This document shows, in pieces, positions 1 through 8,199 of a stretch of DNA of 49,106 nt. This stretch comes from SVTX01 sp045132775. GTDB lineage: Bacteria > Bacillota > Clostridia > Oscillospirales > CAG-272. The stretch is taken from assembly GCA_045132775.1 (NCBI GenBank), contig JBGUSX010000041.1:1-49106 (forward strand), in the 5' to 3' direction. Position 1 is the stretch's first letter. Every line of letters starts with the position of its first letter. The notes beneath the pieces are model-generated. The model was not told the DNA's origin, ran no database searches, and saw only the letters and a program-made list of their open reading frames with translations. The translations under genes and the position numbers were made by a program.

Positions 1-16
1 TGAAAACCTTTTAAAA

Positions 17-55
17 CCAACGAAACGGCGGGAGCAAGCCCCCGCCCTACGTTGG
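17..55. repeat. GC-rich nested hairpin
   Basis: An outer arm CCAACG (17-22) pairs with CGTTGG (50-55). Inside it, GGCGGGAGC pairs with GCCCCCGCC with one mismatch around a tiny loop. No T-tract follows, so it does not look like a simple intrinsic terminator. It is probably a dispersed intergenic hairpin. The upstream gene is outside the window, so its context is unknown. Confidence 0.6.
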
Positions 56-63
56 TGTAACAC

Positions 64-160
64 ACCGATAAATCAAAATTTGAAGGCATTATAAATTGCA
101 ATTTAACGAATAGCCTTCTCCAGCGGGTAAGGCTTAACAGACCGATAAATCAAAATTTGA
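64..160. repeat. Dispersed repeat, copy 1, with internal 20-bp direct repeat
   Basis: A perfect 20-bp direct repeat, ACCGATAAATCAAAATTTGA, occurs at 64-83 and 141-160. Between the copies, from about 108, lies a module that reads GAATAGCCTTCTCC, then a short loop, then AAGGCTTAACAGACCG. The AGCCTT and AAGGCT arms form a hairpin. The same module recurs near 30405, so this is a dispersed family. It has no coding potential. Confidence 0.75.
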
Positions 161-213
161 ATATTTTGACGGCTTTTGCGACAGCTCGAAAAAAGGACAA
201 GTTAATAATACAT

Positions 214-257
214 AACGTCACCTCTTACCGAAATATAATCGAGTAAGAGGTGATGTT
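214..257. promoter_or_regulatory. Long palindrome at the carboxypeptidase gene start
   Basis: Positions 218-228 (TCACCTCTTAC) are perfectly complementary to 243-253 (GTAAGAGGTGA). Pairing continues outwards to 214 and 257 with one G-T, giving a 15-bp stem with a 14-nt loop. The right arm contains the Shine-Dalgarno of the gene starting at 260. The loop contains TATAAT (234-239) with no good -35 hexamer. The structure is either an operator flanking a -10 box or an RNA hairpin hiding the ribosome-binding site. Confidence 0.65.
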
Positions 258-259
258 TT

Positions 260-1474
260 ATGTTTTTTAAGAGAAATTTATCGAGGCTTGCGGCAATTCT
301 TTTGGTGCCGCTTTTGGTTTTGTCTATGCTCGCTTTTTCGGTATCGGCTGACGCTGCTTTCGGCGATGGCGGCTCTGTTGATGCGATAAGCGAGCAGGAT
401 GAGGCAAAAAAGGTCGACCTTGCGCTTGAATGCAAGAGTGCGGTTCTTATGGAGGCGACGACAGGGGAGATCCTTTACGAGCAAAATCCCGACGAGGCTC
501 TTCCTCCTGCGTCGGTGACGAAGGTAATGACTCTGCTTTTGGTCATGGAGGCTATTGAGGAGGGGAAGCTCTCTCTTGGTGACACGGTGAGAACAAGTGC
601 GCATGCTGCGAGCATGGGGGGCTCCCAGATATTCTTGAAAGAGGGGGAAGAGATGTGTGTTGAAGATATGGTCAAGAGCGTTGTTATTGCATCTGCCAAC
701 GATGCGGCGTGCGCGCTTGCGGAGCATATTTCGGGCTGTGAGGAGGCATTCGTCAAAAGAATGAACGAGCGTGCCGAAGAGCTTGGAATGAAAAATACGA
801 GCTTTGAAAACACGAACGGTCTTGACGACACGGCAGAGAATCATCTGACCAGTGCCCGTGACATTGCAATTATGTCGCGCGAGCTTATTAAGCACGACAT
901 GATCCTTGAATACAGCTCTATCTGGATGGACACGGTGCGAAACGGTATGTTCGGGCTTACGAATACCAACCGTTTAGTCAGATTTTACAGAGGCTGCACG
1001 GGGCTCAAGACAGGTTCTACGAGCAAGGCGGGATTCTGCGTGAGTGCGACGGCGGAACGCGACGGAGTATCGCTCATCTGCGTTATCATGGGTGCGGAAT
1101 CGGGCGACAAGCGTAACGCGATCGCATCAAGGCTTCTTGATTGGGGATTTGCGAATTACGGAGTTTATACCTACGTTCCCGAAAAGCTTGACCCTATGCG
1201 AGTTACGGGAGGTGTCAGCGAGAGCGTGGAGATAGGTGCTGAAGACTTTTCCTGCGTGATCTCAAAGGGGCAGATGAGCAAGGTTGAATACGCGGTAGAG
1301 CTGCCCGAAAGCGTTTCTGCTCCGCTGAAAAAGGGGGATCGGGTCGGTCGCATAGTTTTCAGATGCGACGGAAAGGAAATTGGCTCTGCGGATATAGTCG
1401 CGCTTTGTGACGTGGAGAAGATAGGCTTTTTTGAGCTATGGTGCCGCATGCTTGCGAAATTCCTTTTAAAATAG
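260..1474 (+). CDS. D-alanyl-D-alanine carboxypeptidase (PBP5/DacF type)
   Basis: This is a penicillin-binding serine DD-carboxypeptidase that trims the terminal D-Ala from peptidoglycan stem peptides outside the membrane. A signal peptide covers about residues 1-32. The catalytic triad motifs are intact: SVTK at 85-88, SAN at 145-147 and KTG at 250-252. A beta-rich C-terminal domain follows, ending in an amphipathic stretch (LWCRMLAKFLLK) typical of membrane attachment in this family. The length of 404 residues is normal. The ATG at 260 lies 7 nt after AAGAGGTG, and that site is inside the palindrome at 214-257. It appears monocistronic. Whether it is vegetative or sporulation-specific cannot be decided here. 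Confidence 0.93.
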   Translation: MFFKRNLSRLAAILLVPLLVLSMLAFSVSADAAFGDGGSVDAISEQDEAKKVDLALECKSAVLMEATTGEILYEQNPDEALPPASVTKVMTLLLVMEAIEEGKLSLGDTVRTSAHAASMGGSQIFLKEGEEMCVEDMVKSVVIASANDAACALAEHISGCEEAFVKRMNERAEELGMKNTSFENTNGLDDTAENHLTSARDIAIMSRELIKHDMILEYSSIWMDTVRNGMFGLTNTNRLVRFYRGCTGLKTGSTSKAGFCVSATAERDGVSLICVIMGAESGDKRNAIASRLLDWGFANYGVYTYVPEKLDPMRVTGGVSESVEIGAEDFSCVISKGQMSKVEYAVELPESVSAPLKKGDRVGRIVFRCDGKEIGSADIVALCDVEKIGFFELWCRMLAKFLLK

Positions 1475-1507
1475 GCAAAAAAATTTGATATATTGATAAA
1501 AAACCAC

Positions 1508-1536
1508 TTGCAAATCAAGGGAAAATATGCTATAAT
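1508..1536 (+). promoter_or_regulatory. Sigma-A type promoter for pgi
   Basis: The -35 is TTGCAA at 1508-1513 and the -10 is TATAAT at 1531-1536, with a 17-nt spacer. A TGC just before the -10 makes it an extended -10. It lies 44 nt upstream of the pgi start. Confidence 0.8.
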
Positions 1537-1579
1537 ACATTCATTATAATTTTGCACAAATAATTAGGGGGAATATTAA

Positions 1580-2917
1580 ATGGCAATCAAATTAAGCGAC
1601 AAGTATCTTGCGGGCTTTATCGCAGATCACGAATACGAAAATATACAGAGCGCGGTCAGTGCGGCTCACCGTCTGATAGTCGAGAGAAACGGTGCGGGCA
1701 ATGACTTTCTCGGCTGGATAGACCTTCCCGAGAACTACGACAAGGAGGAATTCGCGAGGATCAAGGTTGCGGCTGAAAAGATCAAGAAGAGCTGTGACGT
1801 TCTTGTCGTTATCGGTATCGGCGGCTCATATCTCGGTGCACGTGCGGCTATCGAGTTTTTGAAGTCTGATAAGTATAACTGCCTCAAGAAGGATACTCCC
1901 GATATATACTTTGCGGGATGTGATATCAGTGCGGTATCTATGGCTGAGATCCTTGAGGTCTGCGAGGGACGCGACGTTTGCATCAACGTAATTTCGAAGT
2001 CGGGAACTACTACTGAGCCTGCGGTAGCTTTCAGAGTTTTCCGCGAGCTTCTTGAAAACAAGTACGGCAAGGACGGTGCAAAGGAGAGAATATTTGTTAC
2101 CACCGACAAGGCAAGAGGTACTCTCAAGAGCTTCTCTGACGAGGCGGGATACGAGACCTTTGTCGTTCCGGACGACGTTGGAGGACGCTTCTCGGTTCTC
2201 ACGGCTGTCGGTCTTCTTCCCATTGCTGTTGCAGGTATTGATATCGACGCGCTCATGCAGGGTGCGGCAGATGCACGTCTTGCATACAGAGACGAGGACC
2301 TCAACAAGAACGATGCTTACAAGTATGCGGCTATAAGAAACATTCTTTACAGAAAGGGAATGACCACGGAGATCCTTGTAGGCTACGAGTCTTATGCGAA
2401 GATGCTCAACGAGTGGTGGAAGCAGCTTTACGGCGAGAGCGAGGGTAAGGACAAGAGAGGTATTTTCCCCGCGTCCGTTATCTTCTCGACCGATCTCCAC
2501 TCTCTCGGTCAGTACATTCAGGACGGAGTGAGAAATCTCTTTGAGACCGTAATTTCCGTTGAGGACAACGGTGTTGAGTTCAAGATCCCCCACGATCCCA
2601 ACAACATAGACGGACTCAACTTCCTCTCGGGTGTTGACCTCAACGTTGTAAAGAAGACCGCTATGCAGGGAACTCTTCTTGCTCACGTTGACGGCGGAGT
2701 GCCCAATATTCTCATCGAGATGAAGGACAGAAGCGCGTACTCTCTCGGTTATATCTTCTACTTCTTTGAGCTTGCTTGCGCTCTTTCGGGATACATGCTC
2801 GGAGTAAATCCCTTCAATCAGCCCGGCGTTGAGGCGTACAAGAAGAATATGTTTGCGCTCCTCGGAAAGCCCGGTTACGAGGATATGAGGGCGGAACTCG
2901 AAGAAAAATTGAAATAA
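1580..2917 (+). CDS. pgi: Glucose-6-phosphate isomerase
   Basis: The enzyme interconverts glucose 6-phosphate and fructose 6-phosphate in cytosolic glycolysis and gluconeogenesis. The 445-residue length fits the short Firmicutes form. The phosphosugar-binding segment VIGIGGSYLGARA is near residue 77, and ISKSGTTTEPA follows. The family signatures are clear: GGRFSVLTAVGLLPIA near residue 205 and GYMLGVNPFNQPGVEAYK near the C-terminus. The SD is AGGGGG before ATG 1580. It has its own promoter at 1508-1536 and no obvious co-transcribed partner. Confidence 0.97.
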   Translation: MAIKLSDKYLAGFIADHEYENIQSAVSAAHRLIVERNGAGNDFLGWIDLPENYDKEEFARIKVAAEKIKKSCDVLVVIGIGGSYLGARAAIEFLKSDKYNCLKKDTPDIYFAGCDISAVSMAEILEVCEGRDVCINVISKSGTTTEPAVAFRVFRELLENKYGKDGAKERIFVTTDKARGTLKSFSDEAGYETFVVPDDVGGRFSVLTAVGLLPIAVAGIDIDALMQGAADARLAYRDEDLNKNDAYKYAAIRNILYRKGMTTEILVGYESYAKMLNEWWKQLYGESEGKDKRGIFPASVIFSTDLHSLGQYIQDGVRNLFETVISVEDNGVEFKIPHDPNNIDGLNFLSGVDLNVVKKTAMQGTLLAHVDGGVPNILIEMKDRSAYSLGYIFYFFELACALSGYMLGVNPFNQPGVEAYKKNMFALLGKPGYEDMRAELEEKLK

Positions 2918-2942
2918 TTTTGCAAAAATTTCAATATTCCAC

Positions 2943-2971
2943 TTGCAAAAGCTTGTAAACCATGCTATAAT
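2943..2971 (+). promoter_or_regulatory. Sigma-A type promoter for the P-loop ATPase gene
   Basis: The -35 is TTGCAA (2943-2948) and the -10 is TATAAT (2966-2971) with a 17-nt spacer and TGC before the -10. The context CCACTTGCAAA matches the pgi promoter almost exactly. Confidence 0.8.
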
Positions 2972-3045
2972 GTATCTACGGAAGATAAATTTCGTAGGAA
3001 ATCGAAAAATACACAAAGCCGTTTTTTACGGCGAGGAGGACATTT

Positions 3046-3453
3046 ATGCTCAAATTGATCATTGGCGTTAAGGGAACAGGTAAGACCAAGACACTCATTT
3101 CTATGGTAAATGAGGCATCCGAAAAGTCGGAGGGTACCGTTGTTTGTATTGAAAAGGGAGTAGGTCTCCGTTTTGACGTTAAGTATACCGTTCGTCTTAT
3201 CAATACCAACGATTATCTCGTATTCGATGCGGAGGCTCTTTACGGCTTCGTAGCCGGTATTCTTGCCAGCAACCATGACGTAACAGATCTCTTTATAGAT
3301 TCCGCACTTAAGATCGCTAACAACGATATGGCAGGCTTTGAGACATTCGTTAAGGAAGTCGACGAGCTTTCGAACAAGCTTGGCGTTAACGTTGTTATCA
3401 CTTCTTCTATTCCCGTTGAGGAAGCAAGCGATCTTGTAAAGAAGTACATCTGA
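3046..3453 (+). CDS. Small P-loop ATPase of unknown function
   Basis: This 135-residue soluble protein is little more than a nucleotide-binding core. Walker A is G7-V-K-G-T-G-K-T14, a Walker B-like strand is LFID at 82-85, and a third strand VVITSS lies at 116-121. This resembles a truncated RecA/KaiC- or AAA-like fold. I see no other domain, signal peptide or membrane segment. It starts at ATG 3046 after GAGGAGG and has its own promoter. A hairpin separates it from the downstream Lrp regulator, so the two may be transcribed separately. The function is not recognised. Confidence 0.8.
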   Translation: MLKLIIGVKGTGKTKTLISMVNEASEKSEGTVVCIEKGVGLRFDVKYTVRLINTNDYLVFDAEALYGFVAGILASNHDVTDLFIDSALKIANNDMAGFETFVKEVDELSNKLGVNVVITSSIPVEEASDLVKKYI

Positions 3454-3492
3454 TGATCTGACAGTGCAACGGTTCATGCCTTTGCATACATG

Positions 3493-3518
3493 GGGGTGCG
3501 ACGTTTTGTGCGCACCCC
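3493..3518 (+). other. Intergenic hairpin without T-tract
   Basis: GGGGTGCG (3493-3500) pairs perfectly with CGCACCCC (3511-3518) across a 10-nt loop in the 92-bp gap between the P-loop gene and the Lrp gene. No U-run follows. It could be an attenuator, an mRNA 3' stabiliser or a processing site. Confidence 0.55.
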
Positions 3519-3545
3519 TCACGCATTTAAGAAAGGAATAATTCA

Positions 3546-4028
3546 ATGAATACCACGATACTTAAAATACTTGCTAAGAATGCGCGTTGCTCTGTTGAGG
3601 AGATCGCGCTTATGACCGGTCTTGACCTTTCTGAAGTTGAGAGCGAGATAAAGGAGCTTGAGGATGCGGGTCTCATCAGGGGCTACAAGACTGTCATTGA
3701 CTGGGAAAAGCTTGGCAACGCTTACGTTTCTGCTCTTATTGAGCTTAAGGTCATTCCCCAGGATAAGTACGGTTTTGAAAAAATCGCTGAGACTGTGATG
3801 AAGTATCCCGAGGTAGAGACCGTATATCTTATGTCCGGCTCGTACGATCTTTGCGTTATCGTAAAGGGAAAGACCTTCCAGGAAGTTGCTATGTTCGTTG
3901 CAAAGGAGCTTGCGACTATGGATTGTGTTACCTCTACCGCTACTCACTTTGTGCTGAGGAGGTACAAGGAGCTTGACGTTGAGCTTGTGGAAAGTGAGAC
4001 CGACGACAGAGGCGCGTATTCGCTATGA
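3546..4028 (+). CDS. Lrp/AsnC family transcriptional regulator
   Basis: A 160-residue Lrp/AsnC protein. The N-terminal winged helix-turn-helix (about residues 5-50, with SVEEIALMTGLDLSEVESEI) is followed by an alpha-beta RAM/ACT-like ligand domain (about 60-140, with YPEVETVYLMSGSYDLCVIV). Family members sense amino acids and control their metabolism. Its stop overlaps the start of a PLP aminotransferase, which suggests they are co-transcribed and that the regulator may control amino-acid metabolism. The SD is AAGAAAGGA upstream of ATG 3546. The effector is not visible. Confidence 0.92.
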   Translation: MNTTILKILAKNARCSVEEIALMTGLDLSEVESEIKELEDAGLIRGYKTVIDWEKLGNAYVSALIELKVIPQDKYGFEKIAETVMKYPEVETVYLMSGSYDLCVIVKGKTFQEVAMFVAKELATMDCVTSTATHFVLRRYKELDVELVESETDDRGAYSL

Positions 4029-5200
4029 TGGATTACGGGAAAATATTGAATCCGACGGTCGTTAACGATATCAAACCGTCGGGTATAAGAAAGTTTTTTG
4101 ATATTGCCGCGAATATGGAGGGAGTGATTTCTCTCGGAGTGGGTGAGCCTGATTTTCCGACACCATGGCATATCAGACGCGCAGGCATACTTTCTCTTGA
4201 GGAGAGTAAGACCCGATACACCTCAAATTCCGGTATTCTCGAGCTCAGGGACGAGATCTGCGCATTCCTTAAGCGCAAGTATTCGCTTGAATATTCGGGA
4301 AAGAGCGATGTCCTTATTACCGTTGGCGGAAGTGAGGGTATCGATGCGGCTATACGCGCGCTTGTAGGCTACGGCGACGAGGTCATTATTCCTCAGCCGA
4401 GCTTTGTTTGCTACGAGCCTATCGTAAGGCTTGCGGGCGGTGTTCCCGTGACAGTCGAGCTTAAGGCAGAAAATGAGTTCAGGCTCACTGCCGAGGAGCT
4501 CCGTGCGGCTATTACCGATAAGACTAAGCTGCTTGTATTTCCTTTTCCTTGCAATCCTACGGGTGCGATCATGGAAAGAAAAGATCTTGAGGAGATTGCC
4601 GCCGTTCTTCGCGGCACCGATATTTGCGTGCTTTCGGATGAGATCTATTCCGAGCTTACGTACGGTGACTCAAAGCACATTTCCATCGCGTCGCTTGACG
4701 GAATGAAGGAGAGAACCGTTATAATAAACGGTTTTTCAAAGACTTATTCTATGACGGGCTGGAGAATGGGATACGCTTGCGGTCCTGCGCCGATCATTGC
4801 ACAGATGACGAAGATACATCAGTTTGCGATAATGAGTGCGCCTACGACGTCGCAATATGCCGCTATTGAGGCTATCCGAAACGGTGACGATGACATTGAG
4901 AATATGCTTGGGGAATACGATATGAGACGCAGACTTATGGTTGGCGGTTTCAATAAGATCGGTATGACCTGCTTTGAGCCGAAGGGGGCTTTCTATGCTT
5001 TCCCGTCGATAAAGGTATCCGGTATGGACAGTGAGACATTCTGCGAGACGTTGCTTCGCGAGAAGAAGGTAGCTCTTGTTCCCGGAAACGCGTTCGGTGC
5101 GTGCGGAGAGGGATTTGTCAGGGCATCGTATTGTTATTCGACCTCACATATTAGAGAGGCACTTTCGAGAATCGAAGAATTTTTAAAGGAAATTAAGTAA
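4025..5200 (+). CDS. Class I/II pyridoxal-phosphate aminotransferase
   Basis: A 391-residue fold-type I aminotransferase. The Schiff-base lysine is K239 in NGFSKTYSMTGWRMGY. The conserved PCNPTG (near 175) and SDEIYSELTYG (near 205) segments are present, and an Arg for the substrate carboxylate lies near the C-terminus (GFVRASYCYS). It resembles the aspartate/aromatic aminotransferase subgroup often paired with an Lrp regulator in Clostridia. The start ATG 4025 overlaps the upstream stop (ATGATG), indicating translational coupling. The exact amino-acid substrate cannot be fixed from sequence. Confidence 0.92.
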   Translation: MMDYGKILNPTVVNDIKPSGIRKFFDIAANMEGVISLGVGEPDFPTPWHIRRAGILSLEESKTRYTSNSGILELRDEICAFLKRKYSLEYSGKSDVLITVGGSEGIDAAIRALVGYGDEVIIPQPSFVCYEPIVRLAGGVPVTVELKAENEFRLTAEELRAAITDKTKLLVFPFPCNPTGAIMERKDLEEIAAVLRGTDICVLSDEIYSELTYGDSKHISIASLDGMKERTVIINGFSKTYSMTGWRMGYACGPAPIIAQMTKIHQFAIMSAPTTSQYAAIEAIRNGDDDIENMLGEYDMRRRLMVGGFNKIGMTCFEPKGAFYAFPSIKVSGMDSETFCETLLREKKVALVPGNAFGACGEGFVRASYCYSTSHIREALSRIEEFLKEIK

Positions 5201-5221
5201 TCCATTTTAAGGGTTGCGTGT

Positions 5222-6019
5222 GTGAAAATGAGAAAAAACCAAATTGATTTCGGGAGAAGGTGGCTGTTTGCGGGCACTTTGGCGCTGTTTGTGCTGTATT
5301 CGTTGAATTGCTTTGTTGTTCTCCCGCTGCGTAATATGCTTGCAAGTGATATCTTGTTTACGGATAATCTTGTGATCATCAATCTTGTATCTTTGCTCGG
5401 TGGGCTTATTGAGATTGTGGCGATATCATTCTTTTATGCGGTGCTTTTGCTGTTGATATACCGCTGCGGAACTAAAAGGGGGGCATTGGCTTTTATTCCT
5501 TTTGCGGCGGCTACCGTATACAAATACTGTGCAAATACCGCGGTCTCGTGGATGTACGAGGGAAGTATTCCGTCCTCGTGGGCGTGGGATATTGTGAACG
5601 TGTTTTTCTACACTGCGCTTGAGCTTCTTCAGCTGTTTATCGTTTTCCTGTTTGTAAGAAATGTAATTACTCTGTATACAGAGAAAAGGGACATCAGGTT
5701 GAAGGCAGCGAGAACAGCGGGATATGAGGGGGAGGCGATCGCCCAGGACGTTTATCCCTTTGATCGCTTGTACGATAGATCAAACTGTTTATTGAGATCT
5801 GCTTTCATTTGTGCTCTTATCACGGTAATTGCAAAGGTGATCGGATCTGTCGTGAGTGACGTGTGGCTGATCGTTCTTTACGGCTTGCCTGAGGATCCGA
5901 TCACCTGGTTACTTATGCTGATCAGTTACGTTTTTATAGTAATTTCCGGAGTTGCGGTTTATTTTATTACAGTATGGTCAATGAACATTTTGAACAAGAA
6001 TACTGAAACAAAAATATGA
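5222..6019 (+). CDS. Polytopic membrane protein, unknown function
   Basis: A 265-residue integral membrane protein with about six or seven hydrophobic spans. Examples are near residues 12-32, 45-78, 85-105, 118-145, 190-220 and 230-258. A charged cytosolic loop lies between them at about 150-185 (TLYTEKRDIRLKAART). I do not recognise the family. GTG 5222 is chosen because AAGGG at 5209-5213 is 8 nt upstream; ATG 5228 in the same frame is the alternative. The 21-nt gap after the aminotransferase suggests the same transcript. A strong terminator follows at 6024-6053. Confidence 0.8.
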   Translation: MKMRKNQIDFGRRWLFAGTLALFVLYSLNCFVVLPLRNMLASDILFTDNLVIINLVSLLGGLIEIVAISFFYAVLLLLIYRCGTKRGALAFIPFAAATVYKYCANTAVSWMYEGSIPSSWAWDIVNVFFYTALELLQLFIVFLFVRNVITLYTEKRDIRLKAARTAGYEGEAIAQDVYPFDRLYDRSNCLLRSAFICALITVIAKVIGSVVSDVWLIVLYGLPEDPITWLLMLISYVFIVISGVAVYFITVWSMNILNKNTETKI

Positions 6020-6023
6020 AGTG

Positions 6024-6053
6024 AAAAAAGCCTCGGATAACGGGGCTTTTTTT
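6024..6053 (+). terminator. Intrinsic terminator
   Basis: The stem AAGCCTCG (6028-6035) pairs with CGGGGCTT (6041-6048) with one G-T, around the loop GATAA. A run of T follows (6047-6053). It ends the Lrp-aminotransferase-membrane protein unit. Confidence 0.85.
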
Positions 6054-6098
6054 GTTGCAAAAAAGTTGAAAAAAACTATATAGATTTGCTTAAAGCTA

Positions 6099-6128
6099 TT
6101 GACTTTTCGGGGTACATTCTGTTATAAT
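6099..6128 (+). promoter_or_regulatory. Sigma-A type promoter for the cdaA operon
   Basis: The -35 is TTGACT (6099-6104) and the -10 is TATAAT (6123-6128) with an 18-nt spacer. It leaves a leader of about 85 nt before cdaA. Confidence 0.75.
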
Positions 6129-6219
6129 ATACTTAATATGCTAAAATAATATATTATAATCGCATACTTTACACTGTTGACACGAAAAATATACAGGAAA
6201 ATACAAAAGGAGAACTACG

Positions 6220-7179
6220 ATGCTTGTTAAATCCACATTGCTCTGGGAGTCAATATCTGAATTTTGTAACGACTATATAATTTTCCCGTTGAAAAATATT
6301 ACTTTGGTCAATTTGATAGATATCGTGCTTTTGTCATGTCTTATGTACGTTGTGTACAAGTTTATAAGGGACAGACACGCTTCCCGTATCCTTATCGGAT
6401 TCGGATTTTTGGCAGCTCTCTTTATAATCAGTGATATCTTCAATATGGTTGCGATCAACTCGATACTTCAGACATTCTATGCCGTCGGAATTATTGCAAT
6501 GTGCATTATTTTCCAGCCTGAGCTTCGAGATATGCTTGAGGAGTTTGGCACCACAACGTCTGCGAACTTCAAACGAATCGCCAGCAGACAGACGGTGACG
6601 GACGATATGGCTCTCACCGTAGTTGAGGAGATATCCGCCGCGGCTTTCGAGCTTTCCAGCAAGGGAGAGGGTGCTCTTATCGTGCTTGAAAGGACCGGAA
6701 GGCTCCGCAACCAGATGACAGAGGGAACACCTGTTGATGCGGTCGTTACAAGGCAGCTGCTTTGCAACATATTTGTCAATAAATCTCCTCTTCACGACGG
6801 TGCGGTCATAATCCGAGACGGAAGGATCGTTTCTGCATCCTGCAAGTCAAAGACCATTTCCGAGGACAACGAGATGGCAGGCGGTCTCGGTACACGTCAC
6901 CGCGCGGCTCTTCGTATAAGCGAGGTCAGTGATGCGGTCGTTGTGGTCGTATCCGAGGAGACCGGCAATATTTCGGTTGCCAATAATAAATTGCTTAACC
7001 GGGATTATAACGATATAGGTAAGGGCGGCAAGCACAAGTCAAATGACCTGAGAGACGATCTTTACAAGCTTATGACCGGTAAGAGCGTTAATAACGATGC
7101 TGCAAACGAGTCGAAATTTGATATTGGGATCAAGCATGACACCAAGAAGCACAAGAAAGGAGGAAACGGAGAAATATGA
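6220..7179 (+). CDS. cdaA: Diadenylate cyclase CdaA
   Basis: This membrane-bound enzyme makes cyclic di-AMP from two ATP; c-di-AMP controls potassium, osmotic and cell-wall homeostasis. Hydrophobic segments occupy about residues 28-100. The DAC (DisA_N) domain follows, with catalytic DGA at 193-195 (LHDGAVIIRDG) and the RHR motif at 226-228 (GTRHRAALRISE). The family is usually about 270 residues. This one is 319 and carries a Lys/Asn-rich charged tail from about 265. ATG 6220 follows AAAGGAG. Its last 4 nt overlap cdaR. Confidence 0.96.
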   Translation: MLVKSTLLWESISEFCNDYIIFPLKNITLVNLIDIVLLSCLMYVVYKFIRDRHASRILIGFGFLAALFIISDIFNMVAINSILQTFYAVGIIAMCIIFQPELRDMLEEFGTTTSANFKRIASRQTVTDDMALTVVEEISAAAFELSSKGEGALIVLERTGRLRNQMTEGTPVDAVVTRQLLCNIFVNKSPLHDGAVIIRDGRIVSASCKSKTISEDNEMAGGLGTRHRAALRISEVSDAVVVVVSEETGNISVANNKLLNRDYNDIGKGGKHKSNDLRDDLYKLMTGKSVNNDAANESKFDIGIKHDTKKHKKGGNGEI

Positions 7180-8198
7180 AGAAGTACGAGTTTATGAAAG
7201 ATACCGATGAAAACGGTAACAATACGATAAGTGTCTCGGATAAGCCAAAAAGAAAATTGGATCTGTTTCCGCGTTTCCTTTGCTTGCTTATATCACTTGT
7301 TATCTGGCTTTGGATGGTGAATCTTAACGACACGGACATGCTTGAAACTATGGTATTGAAGATCGAGCTTGAGGGACAGGATGTTCTTGAAGACAGAGAT
7401 ATGATGATTTATGCTATAGATAAGCGAGAGATCACGGTGACCGTGAAGGGATCCAACAGAGATCTCAGAAAGTTCGGCGCGAATGATTACCGTGCCGTCG
7501 TTGACGTCAGCAAGATAGACGAGGCGGGACAGCACACTCTCCCTCTTTACGTGATACCTCCGCAGGGAAGCAGTCTGACTGTTTCTGAATCCGAGCCTTT
7601 GAACGTCAGTCTCAAGACCGACTTCGTGGCGCACAAGAAAGTCTCCTTTGACGTTTTTGTTACAAATATTCAGGACGGTGGACTTGTTAAGTACTCCTTT
7701 GAAAACCGCGTGGATGACGACGGTAATAAGGTCGTTGATATAATCGGTCCTGCGAGCTACGTTGACCTTATAAGCTCTGCAAGACTTACCGTAGACGGTA
7801 GTTTTGCATTAAATTCGGATGAGAAGGTATTTTCGGATTTCCCGCTCACATTCCTTGATAAGAACCTTAATCCGATAACTCTGGAGGATTCCGTGATCGA
7901 ATACAACACAGATAATATCAACGTGCACGTTATGGCGATCGCTCATAAGGAGATCCCCGTCAGAGTTAACGTGGTTGGTGAAGGAGCGGGTCTTGTTGCC
8001 ACTCCGAGCATCAAGGCTGTTGAGGTATGGGGCCCTCCGTCCCTTATCAAGAACGTATCCGAGTACGTGATAAAGCTTGAAAAGGCAGAGCTTGGAAAGG
8101 ATGATTCACATCTTACCTCCAGCGAGTTGGTTGACGAGGGTGTATTTGTAACCGATGGCATTCAGATCACTATCAGCTTCACCGAAAAAGTAGAATAA
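7176..8198 (+). CDS. cdaR: CdaR, YbbR-domain regulator of CdaA
   Basis: CdaR is the extracytoplasmic partner that modulates CdaA activity. It has a short cytosolic N-terminus, one membrane anchor (about residues 28-45, LDLFPRFLCLLISLVIWLWM) and then tandem YbbR-like beta repeats outside the cell. Repeat boundaries are marked by segments such as REITVTVKGSNRDLRKF (about 82-98) and KEIPVRVNVVGEGAG. The length of 340 residues implies about three repeats. It is coupled to cdaA by an ATGA overlap. The usual third partner glmM is not next in this window. Confidence 0.93.
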   Translation: MKKYEFMKDTDENGNNTISVSDKPKRKLDLFPRFLCLLISLVIWLWMVNLNDTDMLETMVLKIELEGQDVLEDRDMMIYAIDKREITVTVKGSNRDLRKFGANDYRAVVDVSKIDEAGQHTLPLYVIPPQGSSLTVSESEPLNVSLKTDFVAHKKVSFDVFVTNIQDGGLVKYSFENRVDDDGNKVVDIIGPASYVDLISSARLTVDGSFALNSDEKVFSDFPLTFLDKNLNPITLEDSVIEYNTDNINVHVMAIAHKEIPVRVNVVGEGAGLVATPSIKAVEVWGPPSLIKNVSEYVIKLEKAELGKDDSHLTSSELVDEGVFVTDGIQITISFTEKVE

Positions 8199-8199
8199 G

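Noticed and set aside
64..160. CRISPR array
   Set aside because: Only two copies of a 20-bp repeat, a single 57-bp interval containing another repeat module, and no cas genes.
278..895. 205-residue minus-strand open frame inside the carboxypeptidase gene
   Set aside because: It lies fully inside a well-supported gene, has no family features, and is typical of antisense open frames in this codon usage.
1826..3016. 396-residue minus-strand open frame antisense to pgi
   Set aside because: It overlaps an unmistakable pgi gene and its promoter region and has no recognisable domain.
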